Source: Dokdonella sp.
Lineage (GTDB): Bacteria; Pseudomonadota; Gammaproteobacteria; Xanthomonadales; Rhodanobacteraceae
Direction of reading: 5' to 3'
NCBI RefSeq assembly: GCF_019634815.1
Contig: NZ_JAHCAP010000004.1
Coordinates: 1 to 64,000, forward strand
Length of the DNA stretch: 64,000 nt
Every line of letters begins with the position of its first letter. Position 1 is the stretch's first letter. Positions 44,573 to 53,457 of this stretch are shown piece by piece. Position numbers and translations under genes: made by a program. The notes beneath the pieces were generated by a model, which was not told the origin of the DNA, made no database searches, and saw only the letters and a program-made list of their open reading frames with translations.

Positions 44573-46482
44573 GCGCTGGCTTCTTCCACGCGGTTGCGGC
44601 CCAGTGCCTTGGCACGATAGAGCGCCGTGTCGGCCCGTGCGACCAACGCCGCCATGTCGCGATCCTGTGCTTCAAGTTCGGCCACGCCGATGCTCAAGGT
44701 GACACCTTCGCCAGGGCCCAGATCATCGAATTGCCTGTTCGCAGTGCTCTCGCGCAGGCGCTCGGCCACTTCGTGTGCGGCGACGAGTTGGGCGCCGGGC
44801 AGCACGGCCAGAAATTCCTCGCCTCCACTGCGACCGAGCAGGTCTCCCTCGCGCAGGGCCTGCGCGCAGGTGTTTGCGATCGCGCGCAGTACGCGATCGC
44901 CGACCGGATGACCAAAGCGGTCATTGATGCGCTTGAAATGGTCGATGTCGATGGCAAGTACGCTCAGCGTCTCGCCATCGCTGCGTGCCTCGCGCAGCGC
45001 TGACTGTCCGGCTTGTTTCAAGCCGCGCAAGTTGAGCACTTCGGTCAGGGGATCAATTGATGCTGCTCGCTTCAAACTGCGCAGACGTGCCAATTGGCGC
45101 AAGGCGAGCACGGCAAGTGCAATCAACAAGGTCGCCAGCAGGACCAATGCCACGCGTTGCCAATGACGGGCGCGCTCGAGTACCTCGAGCTGGCGCTCCT
45201 GAGTGGCCTTGTCGTCCTTGAGGCGCTGGTTTTCCAGTCGTGCGCGGTCACTTTCGAACTGCTCACGCAGTACCTGCGCGCGCTGGTCATTGCGTTCCGT
45301 GACGTTGCGATCGTGCGCGGCCAGATACTTTCTGTACGCGCCGAGTGCGGCGACCGGCAGGTCTGCCGATTCAAACGCCCGCGCTTGCTCCAGATACAGC
45401 CGTTCCTGGTAACGCGTGTTGGCGTTGCGTTCGAATACAGTTTGCGCGACTGAATACTGATCGATGGCCTTGCGCAATTGTCCCAGGCCGGCGAAGGCAC
45501 GACCCCGTTCAAAGGCGATCATGCCGGATCCTGTCGCGTGTTCGAGCTGGGCGTACTCGTCGGCGGCCTTCTGCAGCGCTTCGAGTGCCTCGCGGTTGCG
45601 CTTGAGATCGACGAGGACCGAGCCGAGCGCGAGCCTGCTTGCAGCCACATCGGAGCGAATGTCGGTATTGGCGGCGAGGCCGAGGGCGCGCTCAAGGGTG
45701 TTCAAGGCTTCTTCGTGGCTGCCATCTTCCTGCTCGGAGTAGCCCAGGTTGAGTACCGAAACGAACAATGAAGCCCGGTCACCGACTTCCTGCTGATGCG
45801 CGATGGCTTGCTCGAGGTATTCACGCGCCTTGCCCTGATCGCCGAGGCGGCGATAGGTGATGCCGATGTCCTGCAGGGTGCGATTGGCGGCTTCGTCCAT
45901 GCCGAGCTGGGTGAGCAGGCGCCGTGCCTCGATGGAATCTGCCAGCGCCTTGCCGTAGCTGCCGAGTACCGATTCGCTGTTGCCGCGGGCCTGCAGGCCC
46001 AAGGCAAGTGCAGCATCGTCACCCGAGGTGCGCGCGAGCATGATGCCGCGCTCGAGGCTGGCCATCGCAATGGTCGAACCTTCGAGTATGTCTTCGTAGG
46101 ACGCGCGACAGTAAAGGAAACGTGCGGCCGCGCGATGGTCACGCGCCGTCAGCGCGGCACTGAATTGGCGCTGGGCGAATTCAAGGCCCTGCGCATAGGC
46201 ATTGCCGTAATCGAGCGTGCAGTTGAGCGTCTCGATCAGGCGCTGGCGGTCTCCATCGTCTGCCGGCAGCAGTGCCTGCAATTGCCTGACGGCCGCGCGC
46301 GCGCGCGGCACGCTCAAAGTCAGGAGATCGCCGCCCTCAAGGCGCTTGAACATGGCATCGAACTGCGCAGCCTCGTCGAGCGCAGCGGGCGCGGCACGGG
46401 GGAGGGGGTCAGATGCTTCCGAATGGGCCGAAAGCAGCAAGGCCAGCAGCGGAATCAGCCATCCCGGTGGGGTCTGGGACAT
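44539..46482 (-). CDS. TPR-repeat diguanylate cyclase (GGDEF)
   Basis: 647 residues. A signal peptide is followed by a periplasmic TPR array (about 90-390: GSYGKALADSIEARRLL, GDQGKAREYLEQAIAHQ, GSHEEALNTLERALGLA), a coiled coil, one membrane helix (VALVLLATLLIALAVLAL) and a GGDEF domain with active GGEEF and an intact I-site (REGD five residues before). It should make c-di-GMP under product feedback. In contrast to the other cyclase in the window, the frame is intact. It is the downstream gene of degS on the minus strand, 133 bp away. Confidence 0.92.
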   Translation of the reverse strand: MSQTPPGWLIPLLALLLSAHSEASDPLPRAAPAALDEAAQFDAMFKRLEGGDLLTLSVPRARAAVRQLQALLPADDGDRQRLIETLNCTLDYGNAYAQGLEFAQRQFSAALTARDHRAAARFLYCRASYEDILEGSTIAMASLERGIMLARTSGDDAALALGLQARGNSESVLGSYGKALADSIEARRLLTQLGMDEAANRTLQDIGITYRRLGDQGKAREYLEQAIAHQQEVGDRASLFVSVLNLGYSEQEDGSHEEALNTLERALGLAANTDIRSDVAASRLALGSVLVDLKRNREALEALQKAADEYAQLEHATGSGMIAFERGRAFAGLGQLRKAIDQYSVAQTVFERNANTRYQERLYLEQARAFESADLPVAALGAYRKYLAAHDRNVTERNDQRAQVLREQFESDRARLENQRLKDDKATQERQLEVLERARHWQRVALVLLATLLIALAVLALRQLARLRSLKRAASIDPLTEVLNLRGLKQAGQSALREARSDGETLSVLAIDIDHFKRINDRFGHPVGDRVLRAIANTCAQALREGDLLGRSGGEEFLAVLPGAQLVAAHEVAERLRESTANRQFDDLGPGEGVTLSIGVAELEAQDRDMAALVARADTALYRAKALGRNRVEEASAYERGGDAAPP

Positions 46483-46615
46483 GTTGATGGCGAACCCGGT
46501 GACACGAGCGGTGATGCGGACAGTCTAGTCAGGGTGCACGCCGGTGGGGGGCGTTTCGGGGAACGGATTGTCAACAATTGCAACGGCTTCGAGCAGGGAA
46601 CGGAGCGTTCCGGGC

Positions 46616-47785
46616 TCAGGTGCCTGTGGTGCTTGGCGCGGGCCGCTGCGCCACGGTCAGGTCGACGGCAAAGCTTCGCCCATCGCGCATTCCGGTCAGG
46701 TGGGCCTTGCTGCCGGGGCTGATCGCGGCCTCACGATTGAGCAGGTCCATCTGGTCGCTGATCGCATTGCCATCGAGCGTGATCAGGATGTCGCCAGCCT
46801 GCAGCCCGGCGCGGGCGGCGGGGCTGTCGGGCACGATCCGCACCAACAGCGCGCCGGGTTGGCGCGGCTCACCGCTGGTTTGCGGTACGTCGGTGTAGTC
46901 TGCGCCCAACCAACCGCGGATCACGTGGCCGTGCTGGATGATCTGGTCGAGTACCACCTTGACCGTGGCAACCGGGATCGCAAAGCCGATGCCTTCGGGC
47001 ATTTGCGCCGCGCGTCCACTTTCGGAACGGATCGGCGTGGCGTAGACCGCGGTGTTGATGCCGACCAGGTTGCCCTCCGAATCGACCAGCGCGCCACCGG
47101 AGTTGCCGGCATTGATCGCCGCATCGGTCTGGATGAAGTCTTCGAAGGCGGACATCTTGAGCTGCCGTCCGGTCGCGCTGATGATGCCCATGGTGACCGT
47201 CTTGCCGACGCCCGCCGGGTTGCCGATTGCGAGCACGACGTCGCCGACCTCGGCGGGACTGCCATCGCGTACCGCGATGGTCGGCAGGTTGCGGGCGTCG
47301 ATGCGCAACACGGCCAGATCGGTCTCGACGTCGGTGCCGACGATCTCGGCGCGTTGCACGCGGCCATTGTCAAGCGCGACCTGAATGTCGTCGGCGCCTG
47401 AAATGACGTGGTTGTTGGTGAGCACATAGCCATCGGCGCCGAAAATCACGCCCGAGCCCAGGCTCTGGTCGCGACGCGGAATCACCGGACCGGCCACGTA
47501 ACCGAGCAGGCGTTGACTGAGCGGATCGTAGACCGGCAAGGGCCGCCGCCAGTTGCTTGCGGTGATGCGGTTGGCGTAGATGTTGACGACCGCGGGCGAG
47601 GCACGCGCCACTGCGTTTGCGTACGAGGCGGGGCCGCGCGCGCCGACCGCCGCGTTGGCGCGCGTGCCGCGCAGGCGGTCGACCATGCGCGGCGCGAACA
47701 CGCTGAGCACGAATGCGGCGGCGAGGCCGACTACCACGCAGCGGGCAACGAAAGCGGCGAGGTTGAGAAGGGGGCGGTTCTGCAT
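46616..47785 (-). CDS. degS: DegS/AlgW-type periplasmic serine protease
   Basis: 389 residues from ATG 47785; the frame is open further upstream without homology. A membrane anchor (FVARCVVVGLAAAFVLSVFA) precedes a trypsin-like domain with the catalytic triad His in LTNNHVISG, Asp in VETDLAVLRID and Ser in NAGNSGGALVD, then one PDZ domain (about 285-375). A single PDZ and an anchor identify DegS/AlgW, which starts sigma-E (AlgU) release by cleaving RseA/MucA when outer-membrane proteins misfold. It is divergent from petABC, as in Pseudomonas. That role fits the outer-membrane assembly genes lptD, surA, tamA and tamB elsewhere in the window. Confidence 0.92.
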   Translation of the reverse strand: MQNRPLLNLAAFVARCVVVGLAAAFVLSVFAPRMVDRLRGTRANAAVGARGPASYANAVARASPAVVNIYANRITASNWRRPLPVYDPLSQRLLGYVAGPVIPRRDQSLGSGVIFGADGYVLTNNHVISGADDIQVALDNGRVQRAEIVGTDVETDLAVLRIDARNLPTIAVRDGSPAEVGDVVLAIGNPAGVGKTVTMGIISATGRQLKMSAFEDFIQTDAAINAGNSGGALVDSEGNLVGINTAVYATPIRSESGRAAQMPEGIGFAIPVATVKVVLDQIIQHGHVIRGWLGADYTDVPQTSGEPRQPGALLVRIVPDSPAARAGLQAGDILITLDGNAISDQMDLLNREAAISPGSKAHLTGMRDGRSFAVDLTVAQRPAPSTTGT

Positions 47786-47881
47786 GCCAGCGCGATTGTG
47801 CTTGGCCCGATCGGGCGAGGTCGCTTCGATTGTGCGAGTAGGAAGCGTTCGATAAACTAACATGATTTTGGGGATCCGCTT

Positions 47882-47897
47882 GCGCCTGCGCAGGCGC
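47882..47897. promoter_or_regulatory. 16-bp perfect palindrome between degS and petA
   Basis: GCGCCTGCGCAGGCGC is a perfect palindrome in the 240-bp divergent region, 97 bp from the degS start and 129 bp from petA. It could be an operator or a stem-loop in either leader. Apart from it and an AT-rich GATAAACTAACAT patch near 47851-47864, nothing else stands out. Confidence 0.4.
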
Positions 47898-48025
47898 GCG
47901 ACATCACCGCCATGATCTTCGATCAAGGCGGAAATCAAGGCGTTGCGGCCCTCGGGTCGCGGGATCGTGGAGCACGCGCTGGCGTGCGATCGAGTTTCTG
48001 AATCCTGAGTGGCAGCGGAGTTGTG

Positions 48026-48631
48026 ATGGCAAACGATGCTGTGGTGGACAAGGGCCGACGTCGGTTCTTGACAGCGACGACCGCGGTCGTCGGCGGGGCG
48101 GGTGCGGCCGTTGCCGCGATCCCGTTCATCAAGTCCTGGGAGCCGAGCGCAAAGGCGAAATCCGCCGGTGCCCCCGTGCTCGCCGACATCAGCAAGATCG
48201 AAGCGGGGCAAAAGGTCACCTTTGCCTGGCGCGGTTTGCCGGTGTTTGTCGTCAACCGCACGAAGGCGCAGCTTGACGCGCTGCCGGGCGAGGACACCCA
48301 CCTGCGCGATCCGAAGTCGGACAACACGGCGCAGCAGCCCGAATACGCCAAGAACGAATGGCGCTCGATCAAGCCCGAATGGCTGGTCATGGTTGCAATC
48401 TGCACCCATCTGGGTTGCGTGCCGGACTTCTATCCGGAAATCAAACCCGAGCCGTTCGATCCGAACTGGAAGGGCGGTTTCTATTGCCCTTGCCACAAAT
48501 CCCGCTACGACATCGCCGGCCGCGTGTTCGACGGCGTGCCGGCACCGGCCAACATGCCGATTCCGCCCTACCACTTCGTCGATGACACGCACATCCTGAT
48601 TGGCGTGGATCCCGGCAAGGAGGTGGCGTGA
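48026..48631 (+). CDS. petA: ubiquinol-cytochrome c reductase iron-sulfur subunit (Rieske)
   Basis: 201 residues from ATG 48026, with GCGGAG five bases upstream. A twin-arginine-like start (GRRRFLTATTAVVGGAGAAVAAIPF) suggests Tat insertion, followed by a membrane anchor and the Rieske domain: CTHLGCVPDF and CPCHKSRYDIAGRVFDG supply the 2Fe-2S ligands. It is the electron acceptor of ubiquinol oxidation in the bc1 complex. The stop overlaps the petB ATG by one base. Confidence 0.97.
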   Translation: MANDAVVDKGRRRFLTATTAVVGGAGAAVAAIPFIKSWEPSAKAKSAGAPVLADISKIEAGQKVTFAWRGLPVFVVNRTKAQLDALPGEDTHLRDPKSDNTAQQPEYAKNEWRSIKPEWLVMVAICTHLGCVPDFYPEIKPEPFDPNWKGGFYCPCHKSRYDIAGRVFDGVPAPANMPIPPYHFVDDTHILIGVDPGKEVA

Positions 48632-49956
48632 TGGGCGCTCCGATGACACGCATCCAGTCCAACAGCCGCGTGATCAACTGGATCGAGGATCGGCTGCCGA
48701 TCTTCTCGTTCCTCAATGCGCACACGGGCGGCTACTACGCACCAAAGAATTTCAATCTTTGGTACTACTTCGGTTCACTTGCCTTGCTCGTGCTGGTCAA
48801 CCAGATCCTGACCGGCATCTTCCTCACGATGAACTACAAGCCCAGCGCGGAAGAGGTTGCGCCGGGCATTTCGGCCGCGTTTGCCTCGGTCGAGTACATC
48901 ATGCGCGACGTGGAGTGGGGCTGGCTGATTCGTTACATGCACTCCACCGGGGCCTCGCTGTTTTTCGTCGTGGTCTACCTGCACATGTTCCGCGGCCTGA
49001 TGTACGGCTCGTACAAGAAGCCGCGCGAGCTGGTCTGGATCCTCGGCATGCTGATCTTCCTCGCGTTGATGGCCGAGGCCTTCATGGGCTATGTGTTGCC
49101 GTGGGGCAACATGTCGTTCTGGGGCGCGAAGGTCATCATTTCGCTGTTCGGCACGATTCCGTGGATCGGCGAATCCCTGGTGCAATGGATCATGGGTGAC
49201 TATCTGCCCGCCGATGCCACCCTCAACCGCTTCTTTGCGCTGCACGTCATTGCGCTGCCGCTGGTGTTGCTGCTGCTGGTGGTGCTGCATTTGGCGGCGC
49301 TGCACGAGGTCGGCTCGAACAACCCCGACGGCGTCGAGATCAAGGCGAAGAAGGGCGCCGACGGCAAGCCGCTGGACGGCATTCCGTTCCATCCCTACTA
49401 CACGGTCAAGGACATCTTCGGCACCGGATTCTTCCTGCTGATCGCCGCCTTCATCATTTTCTATGCGCCGACCTTCGGTGGCTGGTTCCTCGAGCACGAC
49501 AATTTCATTCCGGCCAACAACCTCGCCACACCTTCGCACATCAAGCCGGTATGGTATTTCACGCCGTTCTACGCGATCTTGCGCATGGTGCCTTCGTTGT
49601 TTGGCACTGCGATCTGGGGCGTGTTGGCGATGTTCGGCTCGATCGCCTTGTTGTTCTTCCTGCCATGGATCGATGCCGGCAAGGTCAAGTCGGTGCGCTA
49701 TCGCGGCCTCGGATACAAGATTGCGCTCGGCTTGTTTGCGGTGTCGTTCATCATGCTCGCAGCGGTTGGCGCGGGCGTGGTCGGCGAACTCATTCCCGAG
49801 TGGCTGGGCACCAGCGTCGATGCCACCGCGATCGAGAACCTGTTCGGCCGATTCTGGACGATCATCTACTTCGGCTTCTTCGTGTTTCTGTGGTTCTACA
49901 GCCGCGGGATGGAGAAGACCAAGCCGGTGCCCGAGCGGGTGACATCCCATGACTAA
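48631..49956 (+). CDS. petB: cytochrome b subunit of the bc1 complex
   Basis: 441 residues (ATG 48631; MTRIQ at 48643 possible), with AAGGAGG just upstream. Eight membrane helices, paired haem-ligand histidines (MHSTGASLFFVVVYLHMFRG, and FALHVIALPLVLLLLVVLHLAALH in two pieces) and the PEWY-type region read as FTPFYAILRM. Its role is quinol oxidation and reduction at the Qo and Qi sites. It is the middle gene of petABC. Confidence 0.97.
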   Translation: MGAPMTRIQSNSRVINWIEDRLPIFSFLNAHTGGYYAPKNFNLWYYFGSLALLVLVNQILTGIFLTMNYKPSAEEVAPGISAAFASVEYIMRDVEWGWLIRYMHSTGASLFFVVVYLHMFRGLMYGSYKKPRELVWILGMLIFLALMAEAFMGYVLPWGNMSFWGAKVIISLFGTIPWIGESLVQWIMGDYLPADATLNRFFALHVIALPLVLLLLVVLHLAALHEVGSNNPDGVEIKAKKGADGKPLDGIPFHPYYTVKDIFGTGFFLLIAAFIIFYAPTFGGWFLEHDNFIPANNLATPSHIKPVWYFTPFYAILRMVPSLFGTAIWGVLAMFGSIALLFFLPWIDAGKVKSVRYRGLGYKIALGLFAVSFIMLAAVGAGVVGELIPEWLGTSVDATAIENLFGRFWTIIYFGFFVFLWFYSRGMEKTKPVPERVTSHD

Positions 49957-50719
49957 ACCAATGATCGTGTCCGTGGGGAAAGTGATGCTCATGAAGTTCG
50001 CGATGGCGCTGGCGATGGGTTTGGCCATGCTGGGCCAGGTGCAGGCATCGGAAGGCGGCGGCCTGCAATCGGCCAACATCTCGCTCGACGACATGGCTTC
50101 GCTGCAGCGTGGCGCCAAGCTTTACTTCAATTACTGCTCGGGCTGCCATTCGCTGCGCTTCCTGCGCTATTCGCGCATCGCCGACGATCTCCAGCTCGAT
50201 CGCAAGGATGTCGAGGCGAGCCTGATCTTCACCGGCGCAAAGTTCGGTGATCCGGCGCTCAGCCACATGCCGGTCGAGGATGCGACCAAGTGGTTTGGCA
50301 AGGCACCGCCCGATCTCTCGCTTGAAGCCCGGTCGAAGGGCGCGGATTGGATCTACAGCTATCTCAAGTCGTTCTATATCGATCCGACCCGGCCACTGGG
50401 CTGGAACAACACCGTGTTCGAGAATGCCTCGATGCCCAACGCGCTGTGGGAGCTGCAAGGCTTGCAGACCGCGGTGCGCAAAGCCGGCGCCAAGGAAGGA
50501 GAAGGTGCGATCGAGCGGCTCGAGGTGAGTACCCCGGGGCGTCAGAACGCCGAGGCGTTCGATCGCACCGTGCGCGACATCACGGCCTTCCTCGAATACG
50601 CGGGTGAACCCGCCGCGCTCAAGCGCGAATCGATGGGCGTGTGGGTCTTGCTTTACCTTGCCGTGTTCACCCTGTTGGCCTATTTCCTCAAGCACGAGTT
50701 CTGGAAAGACGTGCACTGA
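49949..50719 (+). CDS. petC: cytochrome c1 of the bc1 complex
   Basis: 256 residues, overlapping the petB end by 8 bp. A cleavable signal (MKFAMALAMGLAMLGQVQA) is followed by the haem c motif CSGCH (YFNYCSGCHSLRF), the axial Met region (LSHMPVEDA or a later Met) and a C-terminal membrane anchor (GVWVLLYLAVFTLLAYFL). It transfers electrons from the Rieske centre to soluble cytochrome c. A strong hairpin lies shortly downstream. Confidence 0.97.
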   Translation: MTKPMIVSVGKVMLMKFAMALAMGLAMLGQVQASEGGGLQSANISLDDMASLQRGAKLYFNYCSGCHSLRFLRYSRIADDLQLDRKDVEASLIFTGAKFGDPALSHMPVEDATKWFGKAPPDLSLEARSKGADWIYSYLKSFYIDPTRPLGWNNTVFENASMPNALWELQGLQTAVRKAGAKEGEGAIERLEVSTPGRQNAEAFDRTVRDITAFLEYAGEPAALKRESMGVWVLLYLAVFTLLAYFLKHEFWKDVH

Positions 50720-50738
50720 GACCGGGTGAAACCGCGGT

Positions 50739-50762
50739 CCGTCCCGGTCGCTGCCGGGACGG
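50739..50762 (+). terminator. hairpin downstream of petC
   Basis: CCGTCCCGG (50739-50747) and CCGGGACGG (50754-50762) pair perfectly over 9 bp with a 6-nt loop, 20 bp after the petC stop. No U-tract follows. It probably marks the petABC transcript end; the remaining 245 bp to sspA shows no other obvious feature. Confidence 0.55.
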
Positions 50763-51007
50763 TGCCCACGATCGACCGCAGACAGTGTTCCGATCAGCGT
50801 GGCGAGCGTCGGTCCCGGGCGTGTTGTTGCGCATTCACAACAGGGTTCAAGGCGCGGAGAATGCCAATCCGGCGCGTCCGCCCCCTGCTTGCTCGGCAAG
50901 TTCTCCATTTGAATCAGTTGCTTGAGCGCGCCGCGATGTGCGTTCTAGGCGAGCGCGCCCGTCGCGTAGTACATTCCGGCGCCACGGCCTGGAGAGGGGA
51001 CGACGGC

Positions 51008-51631
51008 ATGGCTTTGACGCAACGCTCGCGGACGATTCTGACATTGTATTCGGCTCAGGATTGCGTCCACGGACACCGTGTGCGCATGACTCTCGCCGCC
51101 AAGGGCGTGACCTACGACCACGTTCTCGTCGACCTGGCAGCGCCGCCGGCCGATCTGCTTGAGCTCAATCCCTATCATTCCGTCCCGACCCTCGTCGATC
51201 GTGACCTGGTTCTGTACGACACCTCGGTGATCTGCGAGTACCTCGACGAGCGTTACCCGCACCCGCCGTTGATGCCGGTGGATCCGCTGTCACGGGCGCG
51301 CCTGCGGCTGGCGATCGTGCGGGTCGAGAACGACTGGCTGACCTTGGTCGAGGCCATCGAAGCCGGGGGCAAGGTCGCTGATGCCGCACGCAAGACCTTG
51401 CGTGAGGAAATGATCCGCAACGCGCCGGCTTTCAAGGCTTCACGCTTCTTCCTCAGTCCGGAAATCAGTCTGGCCGATTGCGCGGTTGCACCGCTGGTCT
51501 GGCGACTGGACCATCTGGGCGTGCAATTGCCCAAGGAGGCTCAGCCCGTGATCGACTACGGCGAACGGATCTTCCACAGCCAGGGCTTTGCGCGCAGCCT
51601 GAGTCCGCAGGAACGGACGATGCGGCCATGA
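51008..51631 (+). CDS. sspA: stringent starvation protein A (GST-fold RNA polymerase-associated)
   Basis: 207 residues from ATG 51008. A glutathione-S-transferase fold without the catalytic Tyr/Ser: SAQDCVHGHRVRMTLAAKG, NPYHSVPTLVDRDLVLYDTSVICEYLDERYPHPPLMP (in pieces) and a C-terminal helical half. SspA binds RNA polymerase and affects stress and virulence gene expression. It is followed by sspB, and the pair sits downstream of petABC as in many beta- and gammaproteobacteria. Confidence 0.94.
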   Translation: MALTQRSRTILTLYSAQDCVHGHRVRMTLAAKGVTYDHVLVDLAAPPADLLELNPYHSVPTLVDRDLVLYDTSVICEYLDERYPHPPLMPVDPLSRARLRLAIVRVENDWLTLVEAIEAGGKVADAARKTLREEMIRNAPAFKASRFFLSPEISLADCAVAPLVWRLDHLGVQLPKEAQPVIDYGERIFHSQGFARSLSPQERTMRP

Positions 51632-51668
51632 GCGGGCCAGGTTCGCGTCCTGCCGGGACCGCCTGCCG

Positions 51669-52070
51669 GTGAGCAACGCCGAAATGACATCCAATCGTCC
51701 GTACCTGTTGCGGGCGCTGCGCGACTGGATCAGCGACAACGGACTCACGCCCCATTTGCTGGTCGATGCCGGCGTCGACGGTGTGCGCGTTCCCGCCAGT
51801 GCGATCAAGGAGGGCAAGGTTGTCCTCAACATCGCCGCCCGCGCAGTCGGTCAATTCGAAATCGACGATCACAGCGTGCACTTCCTTGCCCGCTTCGGCG
51901 GCGTCAGCCAAAGTGTTCAAGTGCCGATGCAGGCGGTGTTGGCGATCTACGCCCAAGAGAACAACCAAGGCATGCTGTTTCAGCCCGAAGGCGCGTCACC
52001 GACCGATCCGCCACCTGCGCCAGCGCCAGAGGAACCGCCCAAGCGATCGCACTTGCGCATCGTCAAGTGA
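51669..52070 (+). CDS. sspB: ClpXP protease specificity-enhancing factor SspB
   Basis: 133 residues from GTG 51669; ATG 51684 also fits the family start (NRPYLLRALRDW). The substrate-binding domain (about 5-105: PHLLVDAGVDGVRVP, VLNIAARAVGQFEIDD, FLARFGGVSQSVQVP, AIYAQENNQGMLF) is followed by an acidic-proline linker and the XB-like tail RSHLRIVK that docks on ClpX. It delivers ssrA-tagged proteins to ClpXP. Its end overlaps the convergent DUF3301 gene by 8 bp. Confidence 0.94.
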   Translation: MSNAEMTSNRPYLLRALRDWISDNGLTPHLLVDAGVDGVRVPASAIKEGKVVLNIAARAVGQFEIDDHSVHFLARFGGVSQSVQVPMQAVLAIYAQENNQGMLFQPEGASPTDPPPAPAPEEPPKRSHLRIVK

Positions 52071-52434
52071 AACTACCGGGCTGATTGACCACGGTCAGGT
52101 GCGGTAGCGGCCGAGCCGGCGCTTCCGAAGGCGGCACGGCGAGCGGCAGGCTCCAACTGATCAATCGATGGCCTTCGAGCTCAAGGTGTCCGGGACGGCG
52201 GTCGCTGCCGTCGACGCTGACTTCGAACGCATAGCGTCGCAACACGGAAGGCAGGCCCTGGTGCCACACCAGGCGCACGCGACGCACCGCAACGCTCTGG
52301 TCGAGTAACTGGAGTCCGGCCTCGGCGCACAGACGATGTCCGTGCGCAATCGCGAACTCGCGCGCGCGCAGGACATCCATCCAGGCCCAAACCAGGCTGG
52401 CGATCACAAGCAAGGCGATCAAGGTGGTACTCAT
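52063..52434 (-). CDS. DUF3301 domain-containing membrane-anchored protein
   Basis: 123 residues from ATG 52434. An N-terminal helix (TLIALLVIASLVWAWMDVLRAREFA) is followed by a small beta-rich domain with LCAEAGLQLLDQSVAV, RRYAFEVSVDG and LELEGHRLISWSLP. The pattern matches DUF3301, whose function is unknown. The C-terminal part of about 25 residues is proline-rich. It is convergent with sspB and divergent from the FHA gene. Confidence 0.8.
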   Translation of the reverse strand: MSTTLIALLVIASLVWAWMDVLRAREFAIAHGHRLCAEAGLQLLDQSVAVRRVRLVWHQGLPSVLRRYAFEVSVDGSDRRPGHLELEGHRLISWSLPLAVPPSEAPARPLPHLTVVNQPGSFT

Positions 52435-52584
52435 GGTTGCAGTGTGGGGGCATGCGTCCTGGTCGGCAAGTCGCGCGTGCGCAAGGCGCGCAGCTGGGTA
52501 CAATCCGGGTCGTGGTGCCGGGCGTGACATCGGGTCACGCCGGCGTTTGTGACCGCCCTGGGTGGTCGTTCACTGGAGGGTCCG

Positions 52585-53376
52585 ATGAAACTGGTTTTTC
52601 CTGGGGGAGAACACGCGCCGCTGGAACTGGGTGAGACCGTGGTGACGATCGGTCGCGATGCAGCCTGCAACGTGGTCATCGATCGCGACGGGATCGCGCC
52701 CAGGCATTGCGAGATTTCGGCGCGCGGCGAAGAAGCCAGCGTGCGTTCACTCGATCCGACACAGGCAACCGTGCTCAATGGTCGTCAGGTCACCGCAGCC
52801 ACGCCGATCAAGGACGGCGACCTCATCGTCATCGGACGCGTTGGCTGTTCGGTGGTTGGTGGTCGCAAGGCCGCGGTCACGGCGCCTTCGGCCGAGCGCG
52901 ATGCGAGTACGCGCGTGCGCGCGGCATTGCCGAAGTTCGTGCTGCGCGGTGTATCAGGCCCGACCTTGGGCAAGACTTTTGCAGTCACCAGTGGCGCGGT
53001 GATCGGCCGCCAGGCCGATGCCGACATCTCGATCCCCGCCGACGAGGTTTCACGCCAGCACGCGCGGCTCAAGGTAACCGCCGATGGCGTCATGGTCGAA
53101 GACCTGGGATCGGCCAATGGCACCTTCATCGGCAACCAGCGCGTCACGCAGAACGCCTTGCTCAAGCCGGGCGACGAGTTGCGGCTGGACACGATCCGAT
53201 TCCTGCTCATCGCGCCGGGCATGGACGCGCGCCAGCAGTCGGCAGCCGCCCGTCCGGAAACCGTGCCGGCAGCGACGTCGGCCAAGGGCGGCAACAACGG
53301 CCTGTGGATCGTGATCGGTGTCGTGATCGTCGCCGCAATCGCGGCCGCAGTGCTGCATCACCTCAAGGTCTTCTGA
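52585..53376 (+). CDS. tandem FHA-domain protein with C-terminal membrane anchor
   Basis: 263 residues from ATG 52585, with GGAGGG upstream. It has two forkhead-associated domains: a divergent one (about 1-90, VVTIGRDAACNVVIDRD, RHCEISARGEE) and a canonical one (about 125-220) with GRQADADISIP, SRQHARL and GSANGTFIGNQRV. A low-complexity linker leads to a single C-terminal helix (GLWIVIGVVIVAAIAAAVL) and a short basic tail, a tail-anchored layout. FHA domains bind phospho-threonine; the Ser/Thr kinase at 27842-30184 is a possible but unproven partner. Confidence 0.88.
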   Translation: MKLVFPGGEHAPLELGETVVTIGRDAACNVVIDRDGIAPRHCEISARGEEASVRSLDPTQATVLNGRQVTAATPIKDGDLIVIGRVGCSVVGGRKAAVTAPSAERDASTRVRAALPKFVLRGVSGPTLGKTFAVTSGAVIGRQADADISIPADEVSRQHARLKVTADGVMVEDLGSANGTFIGNQRVTQNALLKPGDELRLDTIRFLLIAPGMDARQQSAAARPETVPAATSAKGGNNGLWIVIGVVIVAAIAAAVLHHLKVF

Positions 53377-53390
53377 ATGCAACGTGTGCC

Positions 53391-53429
53391 GAGCGCGCCA
53401 ACCTGGCTGCGCTGCCAGGGCGCGCGCTC
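53391..53429. terminator. strong hairpin between the FHA gene and nadC
   Basis: GAGCGCGCC-(AAC)-CTGGC, loop TGCGCT, GCCAG-GGCGCGC(GC)TC forms a stem of 12 to 14 bp with small bulges (53391-53429), placed between the two convergent stops. It has no U-tract on either strand. It would suit a bidirectional terminator. Confidence 0.55.
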
Positions 53430-53457
53430 GGGGGGGCGTCTGGAAAACGCCTTGCGC

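Noticed and set aside
52521..52541. GGCGTGAC/GTCACGCC hairpin before the FHA gene as an operator
   Set aside because: A perfect 8-bp arm pair exists but no repeat or regulator links it to a function, so it was not listed as a feature.
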